64,000 bases of DNA from Mytilus californianus (Eukaryota > Mollusca > Bivalvia > Mytilida > Mytilidae): contig NW_026262593.1 of assembly GCF_021869535.1 (NCBI RefSeq), positions 73,040,822 to 73,104,821 of the forward strand, read 5' to 3'. The notes below the pieces were generated by a model. That model saw nothing but the letters and a program-made list of their open reading frames with translations. It made no database searches and was not told the DNA's origin. Shown here in pieces: positions 11,701-26,700 of this stretch. The position numbers and the translations under genes are program-made. How positions within the stretch are numbered: position 1 is the stretch's first letter; each line of letters opens with the position of its first letter.

Positions 11701-14700
11701 GAGTTATTAAATAATTTTTAAAAACAAAAAATACTTATAAAAGTGACTAAACAAAATAACTTGTTTAGTATTGCCACCTGACTGTTGTTTGTGTCTTGAT
11801 AACTTTTATGTAGCATGTTATATAATATAAAATATTTTTAAATCATATCATCTAATCATAAAGTTTGAGAATTTTTTTATTGTAAAAAATGGAATGATTA
11901 TTAAATATGATTAAGAAAATATTTAAATGACTTTTCCTTTTTGTGGAGACTTGAGATTTCTTTCCAAGCATTACACAGCACTGTTGAAGAATTTCTTATC
12001 TATTTTATAGTTTTATAAAATTTCATGCAAAATGTATAGACCAGATGTTTACACAGGTGTTAATGGAGCTTCCTCTATAATGCTCTACTTTCCTTATCAT
12101 AGAAGTGGTGTAGATTTGATTGACATCTTAATGGATCATGATAATTATTGTCACATTAACTGCTGAGAAGAGCCTACTTAAAAAGCTCTGAGCATCCTCC
12201 GAGCATGCTCTGAGCTTCCTCCTAAGAATAAATCTATGATCCCTAATTAGTGTTGCAATCAGGACACTCCAGTATAATATGATTGTAATTTTGGCTTCAC
12301 AGGGAATATTGGCTCATATTTCACAACAGTGTCCTATATCCTCTTCATCTAGTGGCTCAGGAGATATAAAACACTGACAGGGAATATGTGCCCATATACC
12401 CTGTGAAGATCCTGAATGACATATCATATCCTCATAACAAACAGATAATTCCTTGGGTGTATTCTGTAGAAATTTGATATTGAATACTCATTTATTGAAT
12501 TCATTTGAATGAATTTCATTTTTTCGTCATGACAAAATTTGATTAAAGGGAAACTCCGCAAAAAAATGAAAAATTGATATTTTGTTCTTTAAGCATAAAA
12601 AACCACATGTTCATAAATAAAAAACTTTTATTCTCTATGAAAAGAGATCAAAATCGATTTTTGAAATTCACTATCAGTTCTCGACATATCGCCATCTTGT
12701 CGGCATGTTCGATCTAAAAAGTCACGTGATATCTATAAACCACAAAGACCAAAATGAATCGGGGATTTACCGACCGTGTGTTAAAAACTCCCATCATCAA
12801 TCGGGGATTACCGTAGATGATCACCCATTGTGAAAATGTCTTATCAAGCGTACGGTTGTTCTGTCCGACAAGGTTATGACAAAAGTCTAAATAGTTTTCC
12901 TAAACCCACAAAAAAAGAAAATAGTTATGACCTATAGCAAGCACAAGTTGATGCGTGAAGACCATTTTGAACAATCTTGTTTCGAGGGAGATTTGATGGT
13001 AATTATACTTTTTTTAATAACAAAATAATCTAGCAGTTCTGATTGCTATAGTTATCAAATCCTTATATGATAAGATCACGTTGATTCAATAAAATATAGA
13101 TTTGATGAGGAAGAAAAGTTTCAATTAAAAGAAAGACAAATGCAGTGTTCTTGTAACAATCACTGATTTACAAAAGATTCATTAGTATGCCTCTTTTATA
13201 TAAAGTGCATTGGTTTATATAAAGAATAGTTCCGTATTTAGTCAAGTTAATTTTTTAAATTAATAAAGTTATACGATAAATAACATTTTTAAATTATGAT
13301 ATTTAACGGATATTGACGGGGAGCATTGTTAGGAAGAGGTTTTAGCTAAGACAAAATATGTTGATATAGTATAATATTCCCAGGTTATAGAAATGTAAAT
13401 ATCGAAATATTGGACATCTAATTTTTTTATCAAAAAAGTTTTTTAACTAATCTTTTAACTATATCAAATTGATACGGGATCAATTCGGAACAGTCACTTA
13501 TAAAGACACTTTACAGTTAAATGTGTGACCCTATCTGGTATGTTTGGAAAAAAATGTATATTTTATTTTCTTTTTAAATTTTATTTACGTTATCTTATTA
13601 TATATATATATATATATATATATATTGGCTTCCTCCCGAATTGATAATAGGTATGTCAGAATTATTGATAGATGTCGTGTCAGAGCGACACATTCAGTTA
13701 GTTATCCCAAGGACGTGTATTAGACACGTCCTTGGTTATTCCAGTGACATCCTGTCGACTAAAAATTCCTATTACACAATATATTATACAGGTCCATGCA
13801 TGCATGGCTTCTTAATTGAGGTACCCGACGTGCACAGGTAACATTTATTGAACCACATATATTGTGTTCGACGTTATTTATCTTGTGCGTGTTTGAAATT
13901 ATAATTCCACCTGTTAATGAATGATGTTCTGATAATAATAGTATCCACTATTTTTGCTGATAATAAGTTTAAAAATTTTATAAACATGATCTTTAAAAAA
14001 ATTTGTGAAATACATATACTGTTTTGTCATGATTCTGGACCCTTCTTTTGAAAAAAAAATTCTTCACGCAAATGCAAGCTTTTACCGATTGGCAAACATG
14101 CAGTATAAAGTAATGCAGCACTTATAGTCAGTATCAAATATTTATTTATTGACGATAAGAGAGCTCCTTCTATGTCTAATGTCCCTATTTTTATACGGAT
14201 TAGAACGACAGGGGAAACAGTCACTGTAAAGGAATGGAGATAGAGTGGCATAGTGAAAAAAAAATAACCGATTAGAGAAAATTATACTACATAGAGAATG
14301 ATCGACGAAAAGGGTAATAGTTATTGTAAAGGAAAAGAGATAAAGAGAGGCATAGTAAAAAAATGTTTGCTAGACAAAGTTACTGCTCGCTTTGATATTT
14401 TTATACAAAATCACACATCGTGTTCCAAATTGGTATTCACGTGCGCTGACTTGCCGATGTGTTAAGTTTCTGCATAGCATCAGAGACATATAATACAGAG
14501 ACATATATGTCTCTGATAGCATGGTTAAAAATAATTAAGTATCCCATTTGTTATATCGTAGTGTCACTGTGTTTCTTTGTTCAATTTATTTAGTTTGTTA
14601 ATGATTATGTAAATAAGAATAAATCTGTATACCCTTCATACCCGTTTAGTTATTGCCTTTAGAAATCTTTTCATACAGATAGATAACTCATAGTCCGACA

Positions 14701-17700
14701 TTTATGTAATATTTGCCACATGACGCTCATATTTCTTTCTACTATCATCATCTTATTCATTAAATATTGCTGTAAGCATCGATGGTTCACACCCAAACCA
14801 AATGGGAGTAATATACCTTTAGAGCTTCTCCGTGGTATACACTTGTCACAAATATATAGACGAAATTCGTTATTGAAGTGAATCTACATCTCACAAACAC
14901 AATTTTTGAATTACGATTTTGAGTGAACACCCACCAAACCAATACAAAATGGCAAGATATAACCATGCAGGCATTTAGTTTTCGTCAGACACAAGATAAA
15001 TAATACGCTCATATTGCTTTCTACTATCATCATCTGCTTCATCAAATATTGCTGTTAACAACGATGGTCCACACAAAATAAAAGGAATTATATACAATCA
15101 GAGCTTCTCAGTGGTGTACACTTGTGAAATATATAGACGAAATTCGGTATTGAGAAGTGAAATTACATCTCACAAACATTATCTTTGAATTACGATTTTG
15201 AGTGAACACACACCAAACCAATAAAAACGTATAGCAAGATACATAACCATGCAGGCATTAAGTTTTCGTCAGGTACAAGATAAATAATCGCTGTCATAAA
15301 CGTACATGCATGCAGTTTATGATATCAAGAATAAGAGGTCGATGTCTGTAGATCATTGTTCAGTTCGTTTACTGACTGTTCAGAGTCAGACATGTCACTT
15401 ACTCATTCTTGGAAGCATTCGTGTACCCCATCCGACGATAGGAACTCTTTTCCGATAGTGTTGACAACTATGCTTGTATGGTGATTCTGTTTTTCTGGGC
15501 AAGTGGTTGGCCTCCCCTGACCCAACAAACAAACGAACGATACGCTATTAGTCTGCTTTGTCCTTTAGAAAGAACATCTTGAGCTCGTCTTCAACGGTGC
15601 TTATACCTCAGGAAAAGTATACTAGTACAGCTTGTTTCAAGGAGACGAACTGTTCTAAAATCGTCATTGTCAGCAATACATTACTAAGCTATGCCATTAA
15701 TTACTACAATTACTATTTTGGATTAATGACGGCCACCCTGTAGAGTATTACACTAAATTATAATATAATATAAAAATGATTATATTTAATTTTCATATGT
15801 TCAAACCGTTAAAGACAATTAGAACACCTCATACAAAAAACAGATCAAAAGAAAAAAAAAGGAAATAAAAATTTCCAGACGGAATAAACAATTATTTTAA
15901 TAGATTAGATTTATAATGAATGACATAAATGATAATTGGCATTCTTTTCACAAATAATTATTCTAAGAGATTGTTAGTTGAATTTATTATGTAGGAATGA
16001 AATTTTAAAAAGAAGATAAAAAATCATGCATGTTGTACTATTGTATTTTTTCAATAAAACTTTTAAATTGCGATAGTTTTCGATTGTTAGCATTTAAACA
16101 TCGCCAGATTAAAATACAAGTTAAAGAATTCCGGTAAAGTAAATTAAACAGATGTGCAATTATTAATTGGGAAATGTTAAATTAATTTTCTTTTAACTTC
16201 ATATTTTAATTTTATGCTAATTGCATAGAGCGTAATCGAAAATTGTTCCATTTCAAAAAACACTTCCGGAATTAAAAAATTGAATGTTTATTTTCAATTA
16301 ATTTATACATTTTAATAATTGTTTCTCTATTGTCATTGGGTATTTCAGCTTGGTGTATTAAACACGCTATACTCTTTCTGTTAATCCATTCAAAATGACA
16401 ACATTCACACCTGTGTACGCTTGAATTCACACCTGTGTACGCCTGAGGCTAAATTGCTGCAAGGGAAAGTTCAAACGAATTCTCCTCAAATCGATAAATA
16501 AACAATGACTTTACAAAATAATATACACACTCTGTTCACAAATATTTTGCCTTGAAATGGTTACCAAAGTTATAACGGTAAATAAAACAGTTTAATATCA
16601 GTCAAAGTGTTCAACAGATATTTTATGAAAAAATCTCAACAATAATTTATGAAATTAATTCGAAAATATTTATATTTAGATAACTTCATATAGGAAGTTT
16701 TATTCAATCAATACAAAACGGTACACACATATTCATTTTCTTTCATTCTTATATTGTGGTTATTAACTACGACCAACGGTCATCTGTGCGCTTTTAATTA
16801 CGTAAAATTCTGATAAGCTATTAAGACTTTAACAGATTTTATTTTTTCCCATGATTCAACAAATCGGGTTAAAACGTCACAACCCAGTGACGTAGGTCAA
16901 CCAAAAAAGGTTACAAATACTTGATTTTCTCCGTTATTAGAAAGAATATAAATATAAAACTTTGTGAATGTGTTTTTTATGTTAAGATGAACATATTAAG
17001 ATGATAAGTAAAAAATCGCGGACTTTCCCTTTAACTACACAATTTTTAATATTGGGCTCTATCGCCAGTTTTCAGAACAAACAAGGATTAGTATAGTAAT
17101 ATTTAAATCCTTGGCACAAAAAAAAAACAGAAAACACAGTAGAGAACATAATACACACAAAATACAGAGTGCAAAAAAAAATGGAAGTGTGATAAATAGT
17201 TTATTAATCCAATAAATTAAAAAATAAAGTTTTTCCAAGCCTTAAATATTCTTTATACACATGACTTATTTTTGCTATGAAATGTAAGGTCTAGGTTACA
17301 TTATTATGCAAGTCTGGTACATGTATTATTTTATTTGGTTTATGTTTGTATACCTTGTGTGTGTGTGTGTGTGTGTTTTTTGTGACATTACAGCTAATGT
17401 TATAGATTTAATACACAAGTAATAATTTTCTTTCTGTTTTACAGGAGCCCAGTCAGTTCTGGCCTATGCTACAGTAAATGGATATATAATGGGATTTGAT
17501 TTGAGGTCCAATAAAGAAGTTTGGAAGCTGAAAAATGATCCAAAGAAAGGTAGAGTAAAATCAGGCTAAGCCACTTAAAGTTTCCTACTTTTTCTATGTT
17601 TACCCCTTGAAGAAAAGACCATAGAATATTTTGATGAATTAGGCCTAATAGCACTATATGGAATATAGCTTTTATGAAATGACCAAAATGTACATTGTAA

Positions 17701-20700
17701 GCTGGTTAGAAAATTATTTTTTTTAAAAAGGGGGATTTGTTAGCAGATGAATTTTAATGATTTGGTCTTTTAATATTCAAGGAGCATTAGAATTGATACT
17801 GTTAAATATATGTTCTAGATATTCATAAAAAATTAGGTTAAATGTATTTTAGGTCTAATTACTACTTGTGCTGTACATCACTCTCAGTGCTGGTTTGCTG
17901 TCGGAACCAGTAGTGGCAGCCATGTTTGTTGGGATCTAAGATTCCAGCTGCCTATTACCTCAATAGAACATCCAATGGGAGCAAGGGTCAGGAAGTTAAT
18001 AGTCCATCCAAAGGAGCAATCGTGGATAATCTCAGCTACCCAGGGAAATAATGAGGTGTCTATGTGGGATGTAGAGACAGGAGCTAGACGCAAGGCATTA
18101 TGGGCCAGTCCTGCTCCACCCCTGTCACAAAAACAGGTCAGAAACAAACTTTGCTTTATCTATATTTGTATACTCTAAATTCAGAAATTATCGCAAGGTT
18201 TTTATTCATACGATTAATGTTACTGGGTGAGTCTACAATAATAAAAACTTGCATTCTGAAATCTGGCACGTATATTTGCATGCAGTTTTTCCTGTCATCC
18301 CAATAACTTTTCTCACATTTTGGTCTGTCATGTTGTAATCACAATAATGAATGCATGCAATTATAAATGCGCACAATAATTTCTGAATATACAGTACATT
18401 GATATATATTAGTTTCTTATTCCTGAAATAGTAAGCTGTAGATTTTCAGTTTAACATAATTTTATAATGAAAGTTTAGATTACAGTGTGCTGTTGATTCA
18501 TTAATTTTCTTGGATACCATTTTTTGTGGTTAGAAGAAAATTGTATTTTCATTAAAATTTGGTTTTGTGGTTTTGCCAAAGGTTGCATACAAGCCTATAG
18601 AAAATTCTTACTTCGTTGAACATTTAAATTTGTGGTTAATTTTTACCCACGAAATCACCATTGGTATTGGCTGAGTAATAACGAATACACAGTAATTTAA
18701 TTTGCTTACTGCATATGCATTGGTCTGTAACAAATATTTGTTGAAGAAAAAAAATTGTGATATACTTATGAAATATGATCCAGATCATCACAGAATTCTC
18801 TTATTGTCTTTATCAAATGTTTGAATCTAGAAACTTTCTATATTAAGGTGGTACCAATCCCTTGACTAAAATTAAATTGGCTCGTTTAATTTTCATAAAA
18901 TTTTGACAAAATATTTACTTTGATCCTTTGACAAAAATATAAAAATTTCAAAAAAACTTGAAACACACACTTTATCGGAAAAAATCATTGGAAGGCAGTT
19001 TTACAAACACAAATTTTGATCATTGAGAAGCTTAATATTTCCTTAACAGTAGAACATGATTAAAACGTTCAGCTGATTTTTACAGTGTTATCTCCCTGTA
19101 GTGTTATGTATAACCTTAATCAATACATCATTGCGTTTCAAACTTTTTCATTTCCATGAATTTACAGTAAATGAAGTAAGATAGCAAACTGACTGATATA
19201 TTATTATTAACATATAGTTGGTTTTTTGAAAACGAGACTGTTGACTAGCATGGTTGGATTTTTTCACGGAGAAGAATTTTGAAAGTTTTTCAGGAATTCC
19301 ACACTGATACACCCTATTTGCAACACTTAAAACATTTAAAAAACAATACATTACATTTAGTAATAGTTTTTACAAAAAATAATTCTTAAAAACAATTAAA
19401 TTTAAAACTTAGGATTCTGCGCGTGCAGATCGAGTTTGTAAATTCTTGCCCTTAAAAAAAGAAAGGCAAACAAGTAATTTGATTTATTTTATTATTCTTT
19501 AATATACAACAATTAAATACTGTTTATTAATATCATAATATCCATCGTCCTTTTTAAAATATGATTATAAATAATAAACTTTCTCTGCTGACTAGATCCA
19601 TCATGTAGGCACACAAAACATCGTACGTGACATCCATTTTTTCTGTTATTTTATCTTGTTTATTTTTATTCCTTATACTGTAAAACCGCAAACCCCTTTA
19701 TATATTAATTATTACTCCTTGCCAAGCAAGTGTGTTCTCATGACCGATAGCTATATAAGAAGAAGTCTGAGACAAATCAAAGTCAACACTGCAGGTCTGC
19801 AGCAGAAACACACTCTGTTCTTCTCTCCAACAGTAAGGGGGCTTATATCAAATGTGAGGTCACCAATTTGGATGAACTAAATATACAGTTTGTAAACCAG
19901 TCAAGTTCAAGTTGGACTCCATCTTGTGGGTCAGGAACAACCTACACAAATGTACAAAAAGGTTCAAACACATACACATTTATGTTTGGTTAGGCACATG
20001 TGACACTACAACCAAAGTAGGGAAATACCTGAAATTGAGATTTCAAAATACATCTACTATCCTGAAATACATCCAGGACAAATTTGAAGACCTAACCATG
20101 GCAATAAAGGTATCCCAGAAAAAGAATACACCACAAGAGAGAGAAATCGTTAATGATAGTATCCAAATACTCTATGAGACCTTAAAAGCCTATTGTTGGT
20201 TAGTAAATATATAAACTACACGACCCCCTACATTCTATTTTACACATAAATAACAACATTCACTAATAGAAACCAATAACTTGGGTCCTTGACAAGATTT
20301 TTAAATTTTAACAATATAAAAACGTATGGAACCCCATGTGATGAACTTTTAATCATTACTGACATAAATAATTTTTATCACATTATTTATTTTTAAACTA
20401 TTGGACACCTTTAACACAGTAATTAAAGTTTTATTCATTTTAAAAATATAATGTTTTAAGCTTATGTCAGTCTCTTATGTATAGTGTATATACAAGTTTT
20501 TACCTTTAATCCATTTTATCCTTATTATTTTATTATTATTTCATTTTATTTTACCTTAACACAGATAAAATATCTTAATCTATTAACAAATTTTTAAAGT
20601 TACGCATTTTTAAAAATATAAACTAAAATATTTTTAATGTGGTGACCCTGCAAATAGGGTGGACTTCCGGAAGAATCAGAATCAGATTAAGAAATAAATT

Positions 20701-23700
20701 TTAAAATTTGTATATTCTTAAATATCTGTTATCATGGTTTGGAATATAATTTATGGTTTGTAAATTTTTGAATTTGTTGGATAAGACTTTCATAATAACA
20801 AATTCAAATATATATGTGCATTTGAAAAAGTTTTTTTTTTCGTAAATTTGTTCTCTATTTTTGGTCCTAAAATTAAATTGGTATTACAAGTAGTAGGCTT
20901 TTTAGCTCACCTGGCCCGAAGGGCCAAGTGAGCTTTTCTCATCACTTGGCATCCGTCGTCGTCGTCGTTAGCTTTTTACAAAAATCTTCTCCTCTGAAAC
21001 CAAGGGGTCAAATTTAACCAAACTTGGCCACAATCATCATTAGGGTATCTAGTTTAAAAAATGTGTCCAATGACCCCGCCAACCAACCAAGATGGCCACC
21101 ATGGCTAAAAATAGAACATAGGGGTAAAATGTAGATTTTGGCTTATATCTCTGAAACCAAAGCATTTAGAGTAAATCTGACATTGGGTAAAATTGATAAG
21201 CAAGTCAAGATCTATCTGCCTTGAAATTTTCAGACAAATCTGACAACCTGTTGTTGGGTTGCTGCCCCTGAATTGGTAATTTTAAGGAAATTTTGCAGTT
21301 TTTGGTTATTATCTTGAATATTATTATAGATAGAGATAAACTGTAAACAGCAATAATGTTAAGCAAAGTAAGATCTACAAATAAGTTGTCATGACCAAAA
21401 TTGTCAGTCGACCCCTTTAGGAGTTATTGCCCTTAATAGTCAATTTTTAACAATTTTTTGTAAATTTTTGTAATCTTTTACAAAAATCTTCTTCTCTGAA
21501 ACTACTGAGACAAATTTAACCATACTTGGCAATAATCATTATTAGGGTATCTAGTTTAAAAAATTTGTCTGATGACCCCGCTTTCCAACCATCATGGCTG
21601 ACTTGGTTAAAAATAGAACATAGGGGTAAAATGCAGTTTTTGGTTTATATCTCTGAAACTAAAGCATTTAGAGCAAATCTGACAGGTGGCAAAAATGTTC
21701 ATCAGATTTAGATTTATCTGCCCTGAAATTTTCAGACGAATCTGACAACCCGTTGTTGGGTTGCTGCCCCCGAGTTAGTAATTTTACAAAAATTTTGCAG
21801 TTTTTTGTTATTATCATAGATATCATTATAATATCTAATATCTAAGACTATTAATTATGATTTTAACCTTATTTTACATGATTTCCAAAGCATCAGTAAA
21901 TACAGGTGAGCGACACAGGCTCTTGAGAGCCTCTAGTTTGATGTTATGATGTTTCCAAATTTACAAACCAATGAAGCGCTGTTGAATAAATCTGGTAGTT
22001 ATGATGGTCTGGATGGTGTTTACAGAATAGAGAATATTGGGCAAAAAAAATAAAGAATAGACAAAAAATAGAGAATAATGATATACTCAAATATAAAGAA
22101 TAAAGAATAGATGGTAACAAAAATCCAACAAAAAGTGAAAAATGGCCAAAAGAATTAAAGAATACAGAAATAAAGGACCCCATCTAGATCCTCATTTATG
22201 GTTTTAAAGTTTTAAGTGAGAAGTTTATTGAAAAAAAACTTAATAAATTTTCTAAATTTTGTACCAAAACAAAAGTATGCAAATGATGTTCATATTCTCT
22301 TAAAATGTATTTTGGTGTGTAAATAATATTTACTATTAAAAAAAATATCAAACATGTCAAAAGAGGTCAAAGATCACCATTGGAGAGTAGATAATATTCA
22401 TTTGTAATCTATTAATTCAGTATTTTAAGTTCAATATCCAATGGCAGCAGACCTCAATGAAATTGGGTAAAGATTGGCTTAAATAGTAACTCTTTCAGCT
22501 GAATTTTTGACTTTAGAGTATCTAATTTTTAAGATTAGTGCAAAGATGAGTTATTTTTTAATCCATTATACTTAATGTATTGGGATAAGTAAAAAAAGTA
22601 ATTGTAAAATATAGTTTATTCAATGATTTTTAAATTAACTTTTCTAACATTTGAGATAAAAAAAGAAATTCGTTTCTGATCAAATCAAGGGAGGTAATCC
22701 AGTATTATCCTTGATAAATATATTGATATACATGTATATATATACATAACTACTCTAAATATCAGCACAACAATGTTAAATCTGCAAATTTTGTTCTTCC
22801 CTCGCAAGGATCATACCTGTCAACCTCTGAAACTGAAAATGCAGGTCATGACCTTCATTGAAGAAGAAAATGTCAGGTCATAACGCGTACAAACTTTATC
22901 GGTCCAATTTTAGTATTGAGAGAGTTTTTTTATATACTATAACATATACATGTACCACTGAGTTTTCTAAAAATAATCACTTTTGTATTTGTTAAGTATA
23001 TAAATATTTATCATTAATTAAATATCTTTCTAAAGCAATGCCCTTTTATTGTTTTATTCACACTAGTTTACTTATTTTTATTAATGAATGTCATAAACCC
23101 CAGCTGTACATGTAATTAGAAATCAATTATAGCTAATGTGCTCCTATACACAGGAGGAAGATAAATAGAAAGAAGTTAGTGTGACTGTGTTTCCTTTCAG
23201 TGTAATATCTGGAGCATATGGATTTGATTTAAAGCTTTTACATTCAAGTGATAACAAAATTATTCTCTCCAACAGAAATGTATTATATAAAAGGTTAAAA
23301 TTGTTTTCAAATGATTTTTACAGGATATTTGATATTTGCAAACAGCAAATCTTTAATCAGGACATAGAATGCTTGACTGGCTTTAACTTTCTGGGGTACA
23401 ATTAACAAACAATCCTCGAATTGTTACTTTTCAGTCAAATGTAATGTTTTGATAGCTGTCATTGGCACGGTAAATAAGCAAATTCTAATTTCAATTGTTT
23501 ACCTTTTCAAAGGAAAAACGCAGAGAAAACCGAAAGTATATTTGACTTCTAAATACCGGAAACAAAACCGGTCAGAAATACTGGTGAAAACAGGTAATTT
23601 TCTAAAATCCTGGGTTATTTGAATACCCGGGGTGTATTTAAAAAATCCCGTGTGAAGGGGGAAATTCTCGGGTGTGACCCGCAGAATAAGGGTCAGTTGA

Positions 23701-26700
23701 CACCTATGGCCGGGATTCAAACTCATGCTATTGGGATATCGAGACAACAGCGCCTGCACTGTGTCCAGCTCTCTAGACCACTCAGCCACCTACACTGAAC
23801 TCAAATTCAGCTTTTGGTGGCCTAGTGTTACCTTTCCTCGTCGGTTGAATCTAGAATTCCATCTTCATGCCTAATATAACATGCACTGTGTTACTAGATA
23901 CTACTGACAAGGAAAGGTAAAACGAGGCCTGATTTCCTCCCATTTATATTTTCCCTTGCAAATGGGAATTGGTGTACTAGCAGGGGCCCTAGGCATGCAT
24001 CCCTAGGCTGCTTACAGCTATTAAACATCAGGTGTTATATAATAAAATGTGTTGAAATTAAAAAAAGATAAAAAATTGATTGATTGATGTTTAATGCCAC
24101 TTTCAGCATTATTTGGTATTTCGTGTCAGTCAGTTGTTATTGATGGGGGAAACCAGAGTGCCTGGAGAGAACCACAAACCTTCGGTAGGAAACATGACAA
24201 TCCTAGTCAATCAAGATTGGAGTCGGAAAAAAATGAATAATAGTGATTAATTTTAAATGTATTATTACAGGCAAGTAACCATTCTGTATATGGTATGCAC
24301 ATGGTGATGACGGATAACAATGTTATAATGTTGACAGCAAGCTCCGACATGAGGGCCAGATTCTGGGATATCAATTATCCTGCTAATTCTTACATCATGG
24401 CCCCTGCTGCCCTGGACCCTGGTCATCAACCAAGTGTTAGCTACAGGTAAGGTTCCTGGACCCCGGTCATCAGCCAAGTGTTAGCTACAGGTAATGTTCC
24501 TGGACCCTGGTCATCAGCCAAGTGTTAGCTACAGGTAATGTTCCTGGACCCTGGTCATACATGTTAGTTTATTACTCTGGCATCACCCTGTGTTAGCTAC
24601 AGGTAAAATCTCTGGGCATTTGTCAACAACAAGGAATACAGGTAAAGTCTCTTGAAGCTTGACAACAGCTTAGTGTTCACTACTGGTGAGGTCTCTTGAC
24701 TCTTGAAAACAGCTTATCCTACATGACAGGTGAGGTCTCTTGGTGCTTGACACCAGTATATTGTATGTTACAAGTGAGATCTGTTGGTACTTGACACCAT
24801 TTTTATGCCCCCGCCGTAATGGAGGGGGCATTAAGTTTTACCCTTGTCGCTCTGTTAGTTTAGTTTAGTTTTTCTCAACCAAATGTCATGAAATTTATAC
24901 ACAATGCTTATTATCACAAAACACAGATCAAGTGTGAATGTGGGTAGCGTCACTTTTACCATTCTAGAGTTATTCCCCTTTACAAATGGAAAAATTGCTG
25001 AATTTTTCGTTTCCGTTATCTAACTTAAGTTTGCCACAACCAAATGTAATGAAAGTTATACACAAGGGTTATTACCACAAAACTCAGATCAAGTACAAAT
25101 TTGGGTAGTGTGACTTTTACAGTTCTAGAGTTATGTCCCTTTATAATGTTATATGCAAGTGGGGGCATGATCTGTGTCCCATGGGCACTTTGTTTTTACA
25201 CTGCATTTAAGGTCTGTGGACATTTAATAATGGACAAAGAATAAGCTAGCTCAAAAAGAATCAAGCCAGCAGACAAATATGTCACCCTTACCAAAATGTA
25301 TCATTTAGCCTACTAGTCAATCAGTCTTTGCTTGTTTATTCTACATTGGCTAGAGGTATATTGGAGGGTTGAGATCTCACAAAACATATATAACCCTGCC
25401 ACATTTTTGCACCTGTCCAAAGTCAGGATTCTCTGGCCTTTGTTAGTCTTGTATGTGTTTTTAATTTTGGTTCATTTATATGTTTCTGAGTTTAGTTTGA
25501 TGTTCATTTTCTCTGAACCAGTATACATTTTTGTTTCAGGGCCAGCTAAAGCCCGCCTCCAGGTTGCGGGATTTTCTCGCTGTGTTGAAGACCCATTGAT
25601 GGCCTTGAGCTGTTTTCTGTTCTTTGTTTGAATTGTTGTCTCTTTTACACATTCCCTGTTTCCATTCTCAATTTTATTTGCTGTTAAGTGTTAGGTGATC
25701 ATTTTTAATATCTTAACCTCCTGAAAAGTGAAGATAACTAACACAATTTTTTTGTTATTGAAGAAATAAGGACGATTGGTTTTCAATCCTGAAATACTAA
25801 TTTCATGAATTTCATTTGTATAAGTTAACCACAAATTAAAATTATCAACAGAACACAAATTTCCTATAGCTTTGTATGTGGACTTTTTTCAAAATGTGAA
25901 AATAATCCATAATCAGTCGTACCAATGAAAAATAAATAAATGACATGAATAGCAGTAGAAAAAGTTTGGTTGATTATGAATATGGAGATGTGTGGTATAT
26001 ATGGCAACCTAATAACACATATTACCAAAAGACATCTATAGGGCAATTAACATACAGTCTTTATAGAAAGTAGAAGTTTACATCACAAATATACATATTG
26101 GAACTTTTGTCCAAGTTTTTCGATTTACTTTCACTTAGATATAAGACAGATGCATAAACATGGGTAGGATTAATCTATTTATAGATGATAGTAAACCAAT
26201 ACCTGGTGACTATTCAATCCAACATAATTATTATACCCCCGCTTTAGAAAGTGGGGGTATACTGTTTTACCTCTGTCCGTCCATCCCTCCGTCAGTCCGT
26301 CCATCCGTCCCATGAATATTTTTTCGTCGCAACTTTCTCAGAAACTACATCATAAGGATTTCTGAAATTTGGTTTCAGAGTTTATATAAGTCAGCTATAC
26401 CGTGTGATGCGTTTTCAGATTCATTACTCAACAACTTCCTGTTTACCGAAATATTTGGGCAGGGGTATCATCAGTGAGCAGTAGCCGTTTTCAGATTCAT
26501 CACTCAACAACTTCCTGTTTACCGAAATATTTGGGCAGGGGTATCATCAGTGAGCAGTAGCTCGCAGTTTCACTTGTTTCAAAAGTGTATACTTTAAATT
26601 CAAAAATTATTGCATGCATTTATTTTTGCGAGTTTTTAAGAATGAACATAAATGCAGGATTACTTATTGCGTTTCATGAAAATAGGCATACAGATATAAG

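Larger units (their letters stand above)
12543..17034. mobile_element. TTAA-flanked DNA transposon, Kolobok-like, degenerate
   Basis: Left TTAAAGGGAAACTCCGC (12543) and right GCGGACTTTCCCTTTAA (ends 17034) are inverted. TTAA sits at both outer edges and fits a TTAA target-site duplication. A broken THAP domain lies 290 bp inside the left end. TTAA targets plus a THAP-bearing transposase are features of the Kolobok superfamily. No transposase core survives. Confidence 0.6.
18137..24270. other. Intron of PIK3R4 between exons four and five
   Basis: About 6.1 kb with no exon recognised. It holds two MITEs, an ORF fragment of a repeat, the AGCTCACC element, repeat B and SINE-related sequence, listed separately. 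Confidence 0.6.

Noticed and set aside
21944-22183. Phe/Ser/Leu-rich ORF on the minus strand
   Set aside because: Low-complexity translation of repeat B (TTCTTTATTCT blocks); the same occurs at 50.6 kb.
23712-23790. tRNA-Ser/Leu-like gene on the minus strand
   Set aside because: Promoter boxes only, with a long non-pairing middle; better explained as a SINE head.
25332-25631. 99-residue intronic ORF in PIK3R4
   Set aside because: No known motif, no splice context, and it lies in T-rich repeat-like sequence.
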